Origin: Panonychus citri
Taxonomy: Eukaryota; Arthropoda; Arachnida; Trombidiformes; Tetranychidae
Direction of reading: 5' to 3'
Length of the DNA: 64,000 bases
Assembly: GCF_014898815.1 (NCBI RefSeq)
Contig: NW_026515545.1
Location: 2,542,001 to 2,606,000 of the forward strand
Shown here: positions 1 through 12,203 of the stretch, piece by piece
Layout: each line of letters opens with the position of its first letter
Position numbering within the stretch: position 1 is the stretch's first letter
Translations under genes and position numbers: made by a program
The notes under the pieces: generated by a model
What the model saw: the letters and a program-made list of their open reading frames with translations, nothing else
Told to the model about the DNA's origin: nothing
Databases searched by the model: none

Positions 1-572
1 TTACAATAATGGCAAATAACAGTTCCTTTTTTGGTTTGAATAGTAGGATCATTTATGGGTAAATCGAAACGAGGATGAACAAATTTACATTCAGGTCCAA
101 GGGGACAGAAACCAGCAAGATAACATAAACAAATCAAACGTCTTGTATGTCGATGGCGACAATTGGGACCATGGCGACAAAAACCTCTATCATACCAGGG
201 ACAATCTTTAATCTTGGATTCCGGGTCAATATGAAGAAAGGGACATTCTTTATTACTACAGGCATGAAAACGAGAGTAAAAGTAACACTCAGGCATTTTG
301 GATGCATCAAATTCATGGAGAAACTCGCAGAGATCACCCTTTTTACATAAACCACGCAGCCAATGTTTACATACAACCGACCGGTCTCCCTTTATGTGTC
401 TAAAAGGACAGTTAAGTCCACGAGGACAGTCACCGCGAAGATGAGCAATACAAACAGCAGCCCCTGACTTATCCATACCCGGAAAAGGTAAATTCAAAGC
501 ACCGATTTGCTCCTCCAAAGCAGTTTCCACTTCAAAAATAATATCATCAGTTCTGGCAAGTAATTCCTCCAT
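1..572 (-). CDS. CPSF4: Cleavage and polyadenylation specificity factor 30 kDa subunit (CPSF4/CPSF30), N-terminal part, cut by window edge
   Basis: Nuclear mRNA 3'-end processing protein. In the CPSF complex this family recognises the AAUAAA signal through its CCCH zinc fingers. The minus-strand frame starts at the ATG at 572 and is open without introns to base 1, giving 190 residues. It begins MEELLARTDDIIFEVE and carries five successive CCCH fingers of the CPSF4 spacing, for example CIAHLRGDCPRGLNCPFRH, then VCKHWLRGLCKKGDLCEFLH. The last visible residues, VICHYC, look like the opening of the C-terminal CCHC zinc knuckle, so only the C-terminus lies outside. The start fits because the conserved N-terminal stretch begins directly there. 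It is divergent from the coiled-coil gene at 1316. Identity is strong from the order and spacing of the fingers. Confidence 0.93.
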   Translation of the reverse strand, partial: MEELLARTDDIIFEVETALEEQIGALNLPFPGMDKSGAAVCIAHLRGDCPRGLNCPFRHIKGDRSVVCKHWLRGLCKKGDLCEFLHEFDASKMPECYFYSRFHACSNKECPFLHIDPESKIKDCPWYDRGFCRHGPNCRHRHTRRLICLCYLAGFCPLGPECKFVHPRFDLPINDPTIQTKKGTVICHYC

Positions 573-1315
573 AGTGAACACAAGTAAATATAAAACAAAC
601 AAGCAAAAAAAAAGGTCAATTCAACACAATCGATGAAATCAAAATAGGATAACTTTATTGTTTAGACATAGGTAACTAAATCTATTAAACAATAGCTTCA
701 AACAACCAAAGGAACAATAAATTAACACTAAGAAAAAGCTACAATTTTAACCAGCAATTAAAAAGATTAATAAACTATAGTAAACACTTTAAGATCCAAA
801 ATGTTTACTATCAACAACAATTCATTTCCATGTTAATCGTAATCATCGAATAATTAAATCGATTTAAAATCACCGATCGACCGATTAATAGAAATTGATT
901 ATTTTCTCTCTTTCATTTGTCTCTTTCTTTTCCTATTCGATCGTTAAAATCTAACTTAGTCTCCTCCCCAATTGTCTAAACTCTTTCTTTTCTCTTTCGC
1001 ACAAACATCGATTCTTATCGATTTTCTTTTCGATTGTTCGAAAAATCTTATTAAGCTAATTACGAATAGAATTTAGTAAATTTAGTAAAGTTGAGATGGC
1101 GACACTTTCTGTTGGAATTTCTCGTTGCCATGTTTTGTTTTGTTCTTTCTTTGGTTTTGGCGGTTAAGAAAAAAACAAATTCTAATTCTGTTGGAAAGAG
1201 AAAAGGTTTTCCTTTTAGTGTTCAAGTTAATTAATCAAATTGTTTGTTTATATTTTCGTTTTCTTTTAAATTTATAATTTGTGTTGGTGACTTGGTTTGT
1301 TCGGTAATTAGTAAA
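573..1315. promoter_or_regulatory. Divergent promoter region between CPSF4 and the coiled-coil gene
   Basis: This 743-bp AT-rich spacer has no coding exon that I can see. It holds a motif AGATGGCGAC at 1094-1103, of the YY1/Pho or CTCF-core type, and an E2F-like TTTTGGCGG at 1155-1163, 153 bp upstream of the plus-strand ATG. Similar AGATGGCG-type motifs recur in the other two divergent promoters of the window. Confidence 0.45.
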
Positions 1316-1870
1316 ATGTCACGAGAAGTTGTCTCAATGTGTCTGGAAGATCATGAGAAGAGTGTTCGTCCCTGTTTATATGATTTCCAATGTATGATTT
1401 TAAAGAAAGTGGAAGAGGCTTTGGAGAAGAAATTTGATTCATTGATGCGGATGTTTATTCATCAAAAAGCGTTGGATACGCATAAATACAATGATTTGAA
1501 GGATAAATTTGTTGGTGACATTATGGCTCTACTGAGACCAAAATATGAAGGATTGTTTAACGATGACGAGTTAAAGAACCGAATAGAATCGGTCAATCCA
1601 AAAAGGGAATTCAATTTTTTAATGGATGAGGGTAATATTCTTGCTAAATTGTTGAAGCCATTCAAATATGAACAGTTGGAGACATTTAAGCAGTTAAAGG
1701 ATAAAGTGAGTAAATTGAAAAAGGCAGAAGAAAAAATTATTGAGGAGCTGCAATTGGAGATGGCTGAAGTTCAATCAAAACAGCGATGCATAAAGAATCA
1801 AACTTTAAAGGTGATTTCGAGTGATTATACCGCAGATTTACCAATACTCCCGGTCATGGATTCCGATTGA
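1316..1870 (+). CDS. Coiled-coil protein, possible Mis12-type kinetochore subunit
   Basis: Single-exon gene of 184 residues. I chose the ATG at 1316 (AAAATGTCA context, MSREVVSMCLEDHEKS) over an in-frame ATG at 1244, because the extra 24 residues are hydrophobic, low-complexity and leader-like. The protein is highly charged and helical. A helix around residues 15-45 contains KKVEEALEKKFDSLM, a middle part contains KFVGDIMALLRPKYEGLF, and a heptad-rich coiled coil lies at about 120-170 (LETFKQLKDKVSKLKKAEEK). The order of a VEE-ALEKKFD helix, a K-F helix ending near LF, and a long C-terminal coil resembles Mis12 of the kinetochore MIND complex. That is recognition by eye only. PMF1/NNF1 or an unrelated coiled-coil protein are alternatives. 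It ends tail-to-tail with adducin, leaving 148 bp. Confidence 0.75.
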   Translation: MSREVVSMCLEDHEKSVRPCLYDFQCMILKKVEEALEKKFDSLMRMFIHQKALDTHKYNDLKDKFVGDIMALLRPKYEGLFNDDELKNRIESVNPKREFNFLMDEGNILAKLLKPFKYEQLETFKQLKDKVSKLKKAEEKIIEELQLEMAEVQSKQRCIKNQTLKVISSDYTADLPILPVMDSD

Positions 1871-2018
1871 AGAGAGAAGAACCAATGGCAGAAGAAAAAA
1901 AAACCATCTACAATCTTCAACAGTTTCCATCTTATCTCTGTTCTCATTTTATAATTAATTATTATTATTCGCATTTATTAGATGATTTTGGGAAACAATT
2001 TCTATTTGAGTAAGAAAG

Positions 2019-3038
2019 TTAAGCCTTCTCTTCTTTCTCTTTCTTGTGCTTCTTTTTCTTCAAGAAGGATGGTGTTCGAATTCCCTTCTTCTTTTTATCC
2101 TTTTCAGATGTTGATGTCGCTGTAGAAACAAAAAGGAAAAGTAAAAAGAATTAATTATCCCGATCAAACTGTAAAAATCTACAATGAAAAAGTTAATTGT
2201 CATGCAAAACACCAAAGAAGCGCAAGCAACAATCAGTCAAAATAATTCATCGGCTCATAAGAAATCAATGTTATCAAAAAAGGTAAACAAAAACAAAAGT
2301 TATTATCATGAGAAAATAACAAAACATAAACAATAAATTTCTAAAAATCTATTGACAAGGCAAAGCGAAAACAAAACGCATTTTAAATGATTAATTTCAG
2401 CAAATTGAAAACAAATATAATTAAGTTAATTGTTTGGTTACCTTCAGTTTTACGAGACTCAGAAAATTCTGAAAGTGACCAAATTCACGTTAGTTAATTA
2501 GTTGGATGAACAAATCGATGATCAAAACAGTCAAGTGAAGGTGATGGTAAATCGAAGGTAGAAAACGAAAAGAGAGAGAGAAAAAGATTAATTTGTTAAT
2601 CGATTATGAAAGAAATTGAAGTTTCGATGATTAAATAAATCATTGAGATTAATTAGCAGACACTAATTAGATGAGAACAATAATTAATAATAATAAGCAG
2701 AAGGTTAAATTATCTTATTAGCGATTCTCATGCCAGATGATCAATTGAATTATCCAGCAAAAAAGCTAAACAAACCAACAGAATAATAATGATAATAATA
2801 CTAAAAGAAATTAAAATTAAAGTTAATTGTGAACAATAAAACAATACGAAAGTGATTGTTTTAAGTTTGAAAACTTTTTGCTTTTTTTTCCAACAGAAAA
2901 AGAAACAACAACAAAAGCATTTGTATCATGTTAGTAGTTGGAAGAAGATTAGTTGCTCCATGATATTAATTGTTACTCTGAGTTCCATGTAATTAATTAA
3001 TGCATCAGCCCAGTTGGAAAATAATAACATCGCAAGGT

Positions 3039-3086
<48 letters not shown>

Positions 3087-4583
3087 TGATGATGATGATG
3101 ATGAGAAAGAAGATAAAAAAGACTAACCATCAGGGCTCGGCGTTATAATTATCTGAAGATCTGAAGTTTTTGGATGATCCAATAAAGATTTGGAGGCTTT
3201 TTCTTCATTGTCAGTTAATTGTTGAGTAATTTTTGTGGGTTTGTTTCAGAAAATAAAGAGGCAAACAATTAGAAATACACAATCAACACAATTAACAACA
3301 CACAGAGTGGCTAAGGTAGACTGATCTTGAGAGAGAGAGAGAGTTGAAAACTATTGATACAAAAAGTTTTCCCATAAAAAATTAACTAAAATTCAAGTTT
3401 ATCAATAAATATACAGAAATGATTAAAGATTATCAATCATCTGAGATTATATTTGAATTTTGTCTGTTTCCTTGTTCAGTAAAAATGAAAAGTCTCATGA
3501 AAAAGTTTTTCCATTCATTAGGAAATTTGTATGTGTGTCTCTCTCCATGTTATCCAATATATATTTAAGAAGATTATTGATTATGTTGAATATTGATTGG
3601 ATTTAGAATTAATGATATTTGATTGATCAAATAATTAAATAAGAGTAGTGAAAGACTATTAGGGTTGTAGTTAAGTTTTTTACCTTCATCAGAAATTGGT
3701 GATTGAGGAGATTTAATTTGTTCAACAGGACTAGTGATTGTATGATCCTCATTAATATGGTCCACCACTGGTTCCAATAAAAGGTGTTTAAAACGATCAG
3801 GAATATCATCAACTTGAGAGAGAGAGAAAGAAAAAGAGAATCGAATTAAAATTAAAGTTCTAATCAATTGATTTTGTGAGATATTTTCTTTACCTGGTTC
3901 GCCTCTTTGTTTCTTTTCGATATATTTTTTGTATTCTTCCAATTCTTGATCGGATACATTGTCGAATGGATTTTTGGCATATGCACTCTTGTAGACTGTT
4001 GCATTGTGTTGAAATTCCCGTTGAATTATGCCTTTCGAAGCTGCACCGACAAGGACTACATGATCAGTCTCATCTCCTCCTCCGCTTCCGACAGTTTGTC
4101 GTTTATTCAGTTCTTCCCATGTAACACCTTCCAAAATATGACTTTGTGGGCCACCGGAGATTTTATTTTGCATTCTTACTTTTTTCATCTGTAAATTGGA
4201 TAAAACAAATGATTGATTAATATTAATTCGTATCATTAACTAGAAGCGGCAGCAGTGGTTATGGTTATCATATCGAAACAGTGGGAAAATGATAATGTTC
4301 AAGTGGATCAATCAAGAGAAACAACGAAAAATAGTAATAAAAACTATTCCAGACGCATCATCATGATTCCTAATTCTCATTCTGATAATCACTTTTTCTT
4401 CCTTTTTTTTTCAATACGAAATTTGTCCTTGGACTCTTTTCGAACTGAACAACCCTAATGCTTTCATGATGGAACAAGTGAGAAAAGGAATTGAGGTCAA
4501 ATTATAACAAGTAGATAGGAAAACGAGAAAAATAATAGAAAGTGGAAAAAGAGAGAGAATAAGAAAGAGATAGAGAGTTTTTT

Positions 4584-4618
<35 letters not shown>

Positions 4619-7600
4619 ATTCAGGGTATAGTTGCCAACGCCCTAATTCTTGTGATCATCTTCATCTCTTTCCGAGGCTCAATTTTTATCCATCGTATAA
4701 AAAGATACATCCTTTACTCTCTCTCTCTCTCTTTCATTTTCTCTTTCATTAGCTGATTGTATGTGTATATCATTAACTTTTCATGTTCCTTGAAAAATGA
4801 ACCACCTTATTATTATTTTCTAGTTTCGCTTTTGATTATTGGGCATTTGATGAAAGAAAATCAAACCTCTTCCTGTCTTCGCTTAAACTCGGCGGGATCC
4901 CCATTAACAGGCACAAATTGATGAGGATTATCAATTTTAACTGGATTGCTATGTGAAGGTGAAGAATCTTGAATCCACTATAAGAAAAAGGCAGAGAAAT
5001 GAAAGCAGAGAGAGAGAGAGAGTGAGAGAGGGAAGAAAAGAGACAAGGAGAGAGAAAAATGGAAAGGTAGAAAGAGATAGAAAAAAATGAGAAAAGAAAA
5101 CAATTAAATTGAGACAAGTTAATCATGTTTTATGTTTTTATTATTAAAAGAGATCGATAGAGTAGAGTAAGTGTGTGAGGGAGCAAAGAAAACAATAGAG
5201 TGATGATGAGGATAAAATGCAATTGATGATATCAGTTAATAACCGTTATTATTATTATATAATGTGAAATTATATCATTATCATTATTATTGTATTAAAA
5301 CTATTGTTATTAATGAAATTATTATTTTTCCAGGTTGAGGATGAGTTTGAGGATAGAAACAAGAAGATGAGGAAAGAGAGAGAGAGCAGAGAGAATCGGT
5401 CTTGTTTTTTTCAGGTAAATATATATGTTGAAAGTGTGAAAATAAAAAGAGACCATGATAATCAGGATGATTATGTTATAATCATGGTTGATAATATATT
5501 CTAGGTATGGTAACAGAAATGATAAAACTCTAAAGATGAACAAGTAATAAAACAAAAATTGATACAAAAGGTGCGGCAACAAAACGGATAACATGTCTAC
5601 GAATGAGTCTCAAGTGGTTACAAGATAAAATACAATCTAAAAATTGATTAAAATCTATAGATAATTAATTAACTGTAATTATGTGTTCATTTGTAATACT
5701 AATCCTAAAAACTTTTTTGTTTCATCTTTTCTTTTAAATTCTTAGGGAGTCAAACTTTTCTTAAATAATATGATTAGGTGATTGTAACGCTGAAATTAAT
5801 TGGGAGAAACTTTTTCTTCAGGATGATGACAAAATAAAGTAAATATTGAGAGAGAGAGAGAGAAAGAGAAAGAGAAAGAGGGAGTTGACGGGAGAGTAGG
5901 TTTTAAATTGTAAAAGTAACTACTAAGAAAGAAACATTTCATCATAGTAATTTTGTGAACTCAATTAACAGGTTTCAAGGTAGAAAATGATGATAAAGTC
6001 GAGAGAGAGAGAGAGAAGCTGAAAGTCTTGAAAAGTGAGAGAGGCAACACTTGAGTGGGAGAACGATAGGTAAGTCACGGTAAGCGTTTTACTAGAAAAG
6101 AAAAAGTTTGGTCGATTAAACTGTAATAGTGGAAAAGATGATGGAAGATGAAGAGGGAGAATAGGAGAGAATCAGGTAGATGGAGATTGGAATAAACAAA
6201 CAAGCTGCAACTAAGTTTTTCTTCAGAAACAACACATCCTTGAAAAAAGAAAGAGAAAAGAAAGAGAAACGTGAAATAAGTCTGACTGAGAAAAAAAGAT
6301 GGAGATGAATCAAAATATGAGGTAATTCTGCTGCTTGTTTCTCTTTCATATTCTTCATCAATCACTTTCTATCCAAATAAGAAACCTTGTTAAGGTAAAT
6401 TCTTTGACCATTATCATCATCATCATTTCTAATCGTTATCAACATTTTTATAAGCATAATATCAATTTAATAAGCGGAATACCAATCAACTATTATCATC
6501 AAGTTTCCTTCATCTTCAGGGGTAAAATTATCTAAAATCTTTCTTCCTCTTTTTTTATATTCTTTCATGACTAACTAATTCTTTGAGAAAACAATTCATC
6601 GTGATAACTATGCACACACAAACATAGATTATCATCACTGTTAATCAAAAATTAATTGAAAAAAAAACTAAATTTGAGGACTAGATTAAGGAATATAAGG
6701 AGACACCGAGGGAGAATAAGGAATGATTAAGGAGCCAAACCCAAAAAAGAAAAAAAATCGTCTCAATCACTGACAATTCGTCAGAATAATAAAAATGGTG
6801 GAAGACAATTATGATAGAGTCTTTTTGACACAACAACGTGAAATAAGAAAAAATATTAATAATAATAAGCTTATGGCAACAATTTGTTCCTCAAGTGAAA
6901 AAGAAGAAACAAAATTCAACAGAATGGAGAAAAAGCAAAAGGGGAATGTCTGAATATTAATTGAATAGACTGAGAGAGTAGGTAGAACAAATTTCTGAGA
7001 AATAAACTTGCGCAAATCTAAATAATAACAATCAATTTGTAAGCAACACTGTTGAACTTTTGGTGAACGCAAAAGCAAAGCGACAGATCAACAATTAATC
7101 AACTGATCAAATGCTAATATATGTTGGGTATGGTCAAATTTAGAGTCTGAAGACTGAAGAGAGATGATATCTATTAAATTTGTTGATTAACTGTCAACTT
7201 TTAAATGAGATCAGCGTTTTGCTTATGCGCAACTAGACGTTCGGTAATTTATCGGGATGGAAAGAGAGAGAGAAAGAAAATATATTAATTTCTCTTGTTA
7301 TTGTTTTTTTGCCTCTGCCCTTTAAGTTACTTGCGAGTAGGTTAAACAATAGCTTTCATTGAAAGAGAGAGAGAGAGAAAGAGAGGGAGGGAGGACAAGG
7401 TTAATTAGATTAAGTGCATTAATAATTGTGGGATATTCTGTTGATAGTATTTGACTTTGATGGGTAAGAGAAAAGATAAATGAGCAGATAGTTTTATCTC
7501 CTTTCTGTTACTCTATTATATCCTCATTATTTTTTACCGTTTCGTGCAAAGTAAATAATAATGTAACTAAACTGGTTGCTGGTGAAGCTCATGCACTTGA

Positions 7601-10251
7601 TAAAAGCAAAAGGAGTGAGAGAGAGAGAGAGTGTGTGTGTGTGTGTTTCATGTGGAAGGATAGAAGTAAATGTGATTAAGGGAGGGGTCGCAGCTTTGAT
7701 TGTGTATGTGTTTGTGTATTTTTGTGAGTAAATAGTGGCAGTAGTGCTTAGTATTGCTTCACTCTTTTTTGTTTGTCTACGTGCGAGAATAAAACGTGCT
7801 CAGAGATGTGGATGATTGGTTAAAATCCTTGTACCTTGGTAATTTTCTTGGGATCGAGTGTGCCGGTCTCGGAGATTTCCACTTTTTGGTATGAATTTGG
7901 TGAATTGACCCATTTAAGTTTGTCCTGAGTTTTCTTTCCATCGACCAATTTTTTTAAAGGACTCAACCATTTGTCTCCTTCAAAGTATTGGCTAAGTGAA
8001 GTTGCTGCGGGCGGTATCTCAATGTCGTATTTTGGTCTTTGCTGGTCAGCACGAAGTAAAGGTTGTCTGTAGATGTATCCTGTACGGAAGCCCTGAAATT
8101 AATACACAAGTTGTAACAGAGAACAAAAAAAGAAAGAATTAGAAAAAGGGCAAAATAATGATATCATGATTGATAAGCTTAAAAACATCATCATGTATTG
8201 ATGATATTGAGAGATTAGGTGGAGATTAACTTTTCCTTAAAGATAACCGCCAAGATAATAGAAAATCAATCGAAAGGTTAGATTATATTAGGTAATATTT
8301 ACCGCATTATCGAGCATCCGCATCTGAGCTTCAAATTCGAGATCCCAGACTTTCCATTTTCTAAGTGTCTCTCTGGTCACATCGTTGATTTTATTTGTTT
8401 CACTTTCTTCGGTCTTGGGAGTACCGTGAACTTTAGCTACCGGGGCTTTCACCACACTACGAACTTGTTCAACTGCTTCCTGGGTCATTTGGTAAATATT
8501 ATCAAGTCCAATGGATGAAAGTTTTACTTGAGTTTCACATGCAAGTACCACATTTGTCATCAAATGAAGAGCTTCTTCAATTGTATCACCACAGGTCAAA
8601 ACTCCATGATTTCTCAAGAACAAGACCTTTAAGGAAAAATAGAATAAGATAAAAAAAACAAATATAAGGTGATACGGAAGCGAAAGAGAAGAAAATAAAT
8701 AAAATTAATGATTGTTAATGGAGACCACTCGATGTTAATAGGTAGAGTGATTTAAGTGATTACTCTCTCTGAATGAATCTTGGTGAATCACTTAAACCAT
8801 TTTTATCCAGAAGAATCAGCAAGATTCATGGAGGGAGAAGAAATGAAAGTAGTTTAGGAAGGAGAAAAATGGACTAAAAAAGGAGTAGCTAAGAGAGGAA
8901 TGAACTCGATAGATAAAGTAAACATTAGATTACCTTATTGGATGGACCAAGATTACGAGCGATTTCTTCACGTTCATCGGGATTAATCACAATCCCCTTG
9001 AAATCATGATAACTAACATCCCCAATGATAGCTGATTCTTGGCTAATCTTTAGTAAACCACATTTCATTGATGAAATAGCAACACAGGAAGGATAATGCA
9101 TGTGAATAATTGCTTTACAATCGGGTCTCGCTGAATGAACAGCTGAATGAAGAACAAAACCGGCTCTGAATCACCGAAAATTGAAGATGAGAGAGAGAGA
9201 AATATATCAAAAAATAAAGAGAGCAGGGTCAGATAAAGAAAAGTAGGTGAATTAGGCAAAGAAGAAGAAAAAAAAAATGAAGAGATGATTGGATAGAGAA
9301 AAAAAGATTGTGATGAGCATCAAAAATTGAGAGAAAAAAAAACCGATAAAGAATCAGGGTCAATATTTATAATGATAGAAAAATGCATGAAAAAAAGTGA
9401 TTGGAGTTAATTTATTTGGACAAACCTATTAAATCCAAAATTAGTGGAACCTGGATTGATAACATTTCCTTGCATATCTACTTTAAGTAGAGATGAGGCA
9501 GTTACTTCATGGTATTGTAAACCAAATGGGTTTAGTAAGAAATGCTCTTGGTCCTGACTAACTCTCACCTAAAAACAGAGAGAGAGGTACAAGTAAAGAT
9601 ACAAATATAAACATGTAAGAATTATAAATAGAGTAATTATATAGTTACCACTATGGAGTAAACAAAACAAAAACTAATTTGTTGATTAGAAGAGAACAAA
9701 AAAAAGAGTAAAATTTCAAACAAAATGTTAAAGTGACTTACAGAAATGTGATTGTAAATGCTTTGAGACCAACCATAAAGGTCAACAAGACGGTAAACAG
9801 CAGCAAGTTTACATCGAAGCAATTTCTCGCCTTTAGCATAATTAAAGGCATCAACACCTCGAATATCATTGATTGGTATCGCTGAGGAACCAAATCGAGC
9901 TAAGGACGAATTTCTCGCTGAATTGGGTAACAATAATTCGGTTACTTGTTGAAGAGCCGATAAACTTGATGGAGAATAACCTTCATTTATCTGTGATTCA
10001 ATTATCCTTTCCAATTCTTCTCTAAACAATTGACTATTAATAACCATTTCAACTCGTTTCCGTCTCTCCATTTCTTTGAGATCTTGTTCAATATCTGGTG
10101 GTTTATTTACTTGATTCATATTGATAATATCATCATTTGTTGCTAATTCAGTTGAGGATGGATCATTGTTATCATTAATAATATCTGCAGTGGTGGTTAG
10201 GTTGTTTGATATATCTCCATTGGCTTTCCTTGTGGTTTTAGAGATCTCCAT
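2019..10251 (-). CDS. hts: Adducin (Drosophila hu-li tai shao orthologue)
   Basis: Membrane-skeleton protein that caps actin barbed ends and recruits spectrin to actin. I reconstruct 11 exons (genomic): 9742-10251, 9426-9568, 8934-9165, 8303-8626, 7835-8092, 4867-4977, 3894-4188, 3684-3812, 3128-3202, 2442-2468, 2019-2119. Phases agree at every junction and sum to 2205 nt, or 734 aa, the usual adducin length. Residues 1-60 are poorly conserved. MERRKRVE and DIRGVDAFNYAKGEKLLRCK open the class-II aldolase-like head (to about 400). The neck contains WKVWDLEFEAQMRMLDNA, and the tail contains GPQSHILEGVTW and GAASKGIIQR. The C-terminus is the lysine-rich MARCKS-like domain with RTPSFLKKKKK, whose Ser is the PKC/PKA site in the family. 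The acceptor of the 75-nt exon (3202) is weak. The 2.86-kb intron between 4977 and 7835 may hide alternative exons. Its promoter is duplicated in front of CapZ-alpha. Confidence 0.95.
2442..2468 (-). other. hts: 27-nt phase-neutral microexon of adducin
   Basis: It is flanked by a TTTCAG acceptor and a GTAACC donor on the minus strand. It encodes nine codons' worth (EFSESRKTE) and starts and ends in the same phase as its neighbours, so it could be skipped without a frame change. It lies just before the exon encoding the basic C-terminal domain. Confidence 0.65.
4978..7834 (-). other. Large intron of adducin
   Basis: Intron between the exons ending the neck (7835) and starting the tail (4977). 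It is about ten times longer than most other introns in this gene. It contains several short GA tracts (for example near 5850, 6001, 7363 and 7618) and no coding exon that I can join in phase. Confidence 0.7.
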
Positions 10252-10440
10252 TTTTTTTTAATATAATCACCAACTATTTGATACTTTCACTAACAAAAAA
10301 AACACACAGAGAAAAAGAAACAGAGAAAAATAGAAACAGACAGACAGAGACAGAGAGATACACAAACACAGAGAGAAAGAGAGAAAAATATTTATTGTAT
10401 CCAAAAAAAAAATTGATTTTCTTTTTGCTTGTGTGTAGTT

Positions 10441-10716
10441 GCTTATGTTGTTTTCTTTTACTATTGATAGACAATTGATAGAATGAAACAATTTAAAAAT
10501 CTATCTCGATTTAGAGTTATGGTGATTTAAATGATAAAACACAATAAAAACAAGAAAAAAATAACATTAAATTGATTCACTAATTATTGATAAAATTAGA
10601 GACTTTTTTTCAAAACAACCGATCAACATTCAACCTCATCCACTCTCGGTAACGCCTAAGGTTTATTCACGTGTGAATGGGTGGGGCATTCGCTCATGAG
10701 CAGAGCACAAGTTATG
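10441..10716 (-). repeat. Left arm of perfect 276-bp inverted repeat (adducin side)
   Basis: The reverse complement of this block matches 11928-12203 at every base, with no gap, when compared line by line. Toward adducin the match continues past a 14-nt insertion (10427-10440, ending in a short direct repeat GCTT) into AATCAAT-containing sequence. The inner end carries an E-box CACGTG (10668-10673), a GC/KLF-type box GGGTGGGGC (10679-10687) and a 10-bp palindrome GCTCATGAGC (10692-10701). Confidence 0.95.
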
Positions 10717-11927
10717 GGTTTTTTTCCTGTCAAAGAGAAAAACCAGAAAAAAGAAAGAGAAACTTATTCGCTCATTTTAGTTCCATTCGAATCTCATAGA
10801 TGTCGCCACTTGCTGATCTTTTTTTGGTCAACTTTTTTTCGATCGCAATTAATTTTGATTTGATTAACTTTACCTGTGAAAATGAAAGTTTGGTCTTATT
10901 GTTCTTGTACCACCAATTAAATGTATTAATAGATACCTGGATTGTGAATTGATAGATCACAGTCTTGATTTTACTAAAACTGAGCCTGAGATTAGACTTC
11001 GTTGGAAGTCATTAACACTAACCGATAATATTGATTGTTGATTGAATCAACTACTCTCATCAGTTTATTGGCAATAAAATTAAAGAGATTATCTTATTAA
11101 TAATAATTGAAAAAGAAACTAGAAATATAGAGGTTAATAGAAAAGAGTAATTAATGCACCAGTAGTGAAAAGGTTTGACTTTATTTTTGATCGCTTCGAT
11201 AACTGATCTTACATCGATATGATTGTTTGTTGGATAACAATTTTATCCAATTTTTTCATTTTTTGATGATGATTAGACTTAAGTGTTGATCAATAGCATA
11301 ATATTTTCATCCATTAGCATAAATTTTTCGCGCTAAAATGGACTAAACATTTTCTACTGAATTAAAATCAAGTGATGATCAATCAAAAGTACCTTTCGAT
11401 TTTTGATTCAAACTCTTTGAAATAGCCCAAAGTTTTGTTTGTTGTTTCTTTTTTCTCATTTTGTCAATTTAACCAAAATGCCACCAAAAATACGTGTCAT
11501 TGCTCTAGTAGATTCGTTGGATAGTTCCAAATAATTAATTCATTGATTCCAAATTATGACAACAAACTAAAAGTTAATTGAAATTTTTGGGAACATTTTG
11601 AAGAGTTGAAATCAGGAACAATTCACTCAGTCGTTTCTTCAATTGATCATGTTGACCATTGAAAACGTTCCCATGCATGAAAAAAATCATTGAAACGATA
11701 AGTGACCAAAACAAAACGATTCGCGATGAAACGTCACAAACGGCCGATAAAAGTGACAAAAGTAACTGGAAAAAAAATTCCCTCCTGAAAGAATCTGAAT
11801 CATCTGATCAACAGAGACAAAATCATTAACCAGATCTCTTCTCTCGACACAATCACCAAATGGACAATTAAACTGATCACATTAACTTATTCTCCATTCA
11901 AAGTTTGGTTCTCTTAACTGAGAAAAG
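10717..11927. other. Spacer of the inverted repeat
   Basis: AT-rich, with no convincing gene. It contains a CTCF/YY1-like element (10801-10817, minus-strand sense CAGCAAGTGGCGAC) and an E2F-type TTTCGCGC at 11336-11343. A 61-codon minus-strand frame at 11574-11759 has a hydrophobic N-terminal half but no other support. Confidence 0.6.
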
Positions 11928-12203
11928 CATAACTTGTGCTCTGCTCATGAGCGAATGCCCCACCCATTCACACGTGAATAAACCTTAGGCGTTACCGAGA
12001 GTGGATGAGGTTGAATGTTGATCGGTTGTTTTGAAAAAAAGTCTCTAATTTTATCAATAATTAGTGAATCAATTTAATGTTATTTTTTTCTTGTTTTTAT
12101 TGTGTTTTATCATTTAAATCACCATAACTCTAAATCGAGATAGATTTTTAAATTGTTTCATTCTATCAATTGTCTATCAATAGTAAAAGAAAACAACATA
12201 AGC
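11928..12203 (+). repeat. Right arm of perfect 276-bp inverted repeat (CapZ-alpha side)
   Basis: Exact inverted copy of 10441-10716. The E-box falls at 11971-11976. Beyond 12203 the similarity to the adducin side becomes patchy through the leader, then rises again at the start codon (12339 versus 10251). Confidence 0.95.

Noticed and set aside
1244..1315. Upstream in-frame start of the coiled-coil gene
   Set aside because: The extra residues are T-rich leader translation; the ATG at 1316 has the better context.
11574..11759. 61-codon minus-strand frame with a hydrophobic N-terminus inside the inverted-repeat spacer
   Set aside because: No splice partner, no recognisable family, and frames of this length are expected by chance in AT-rich DNA.
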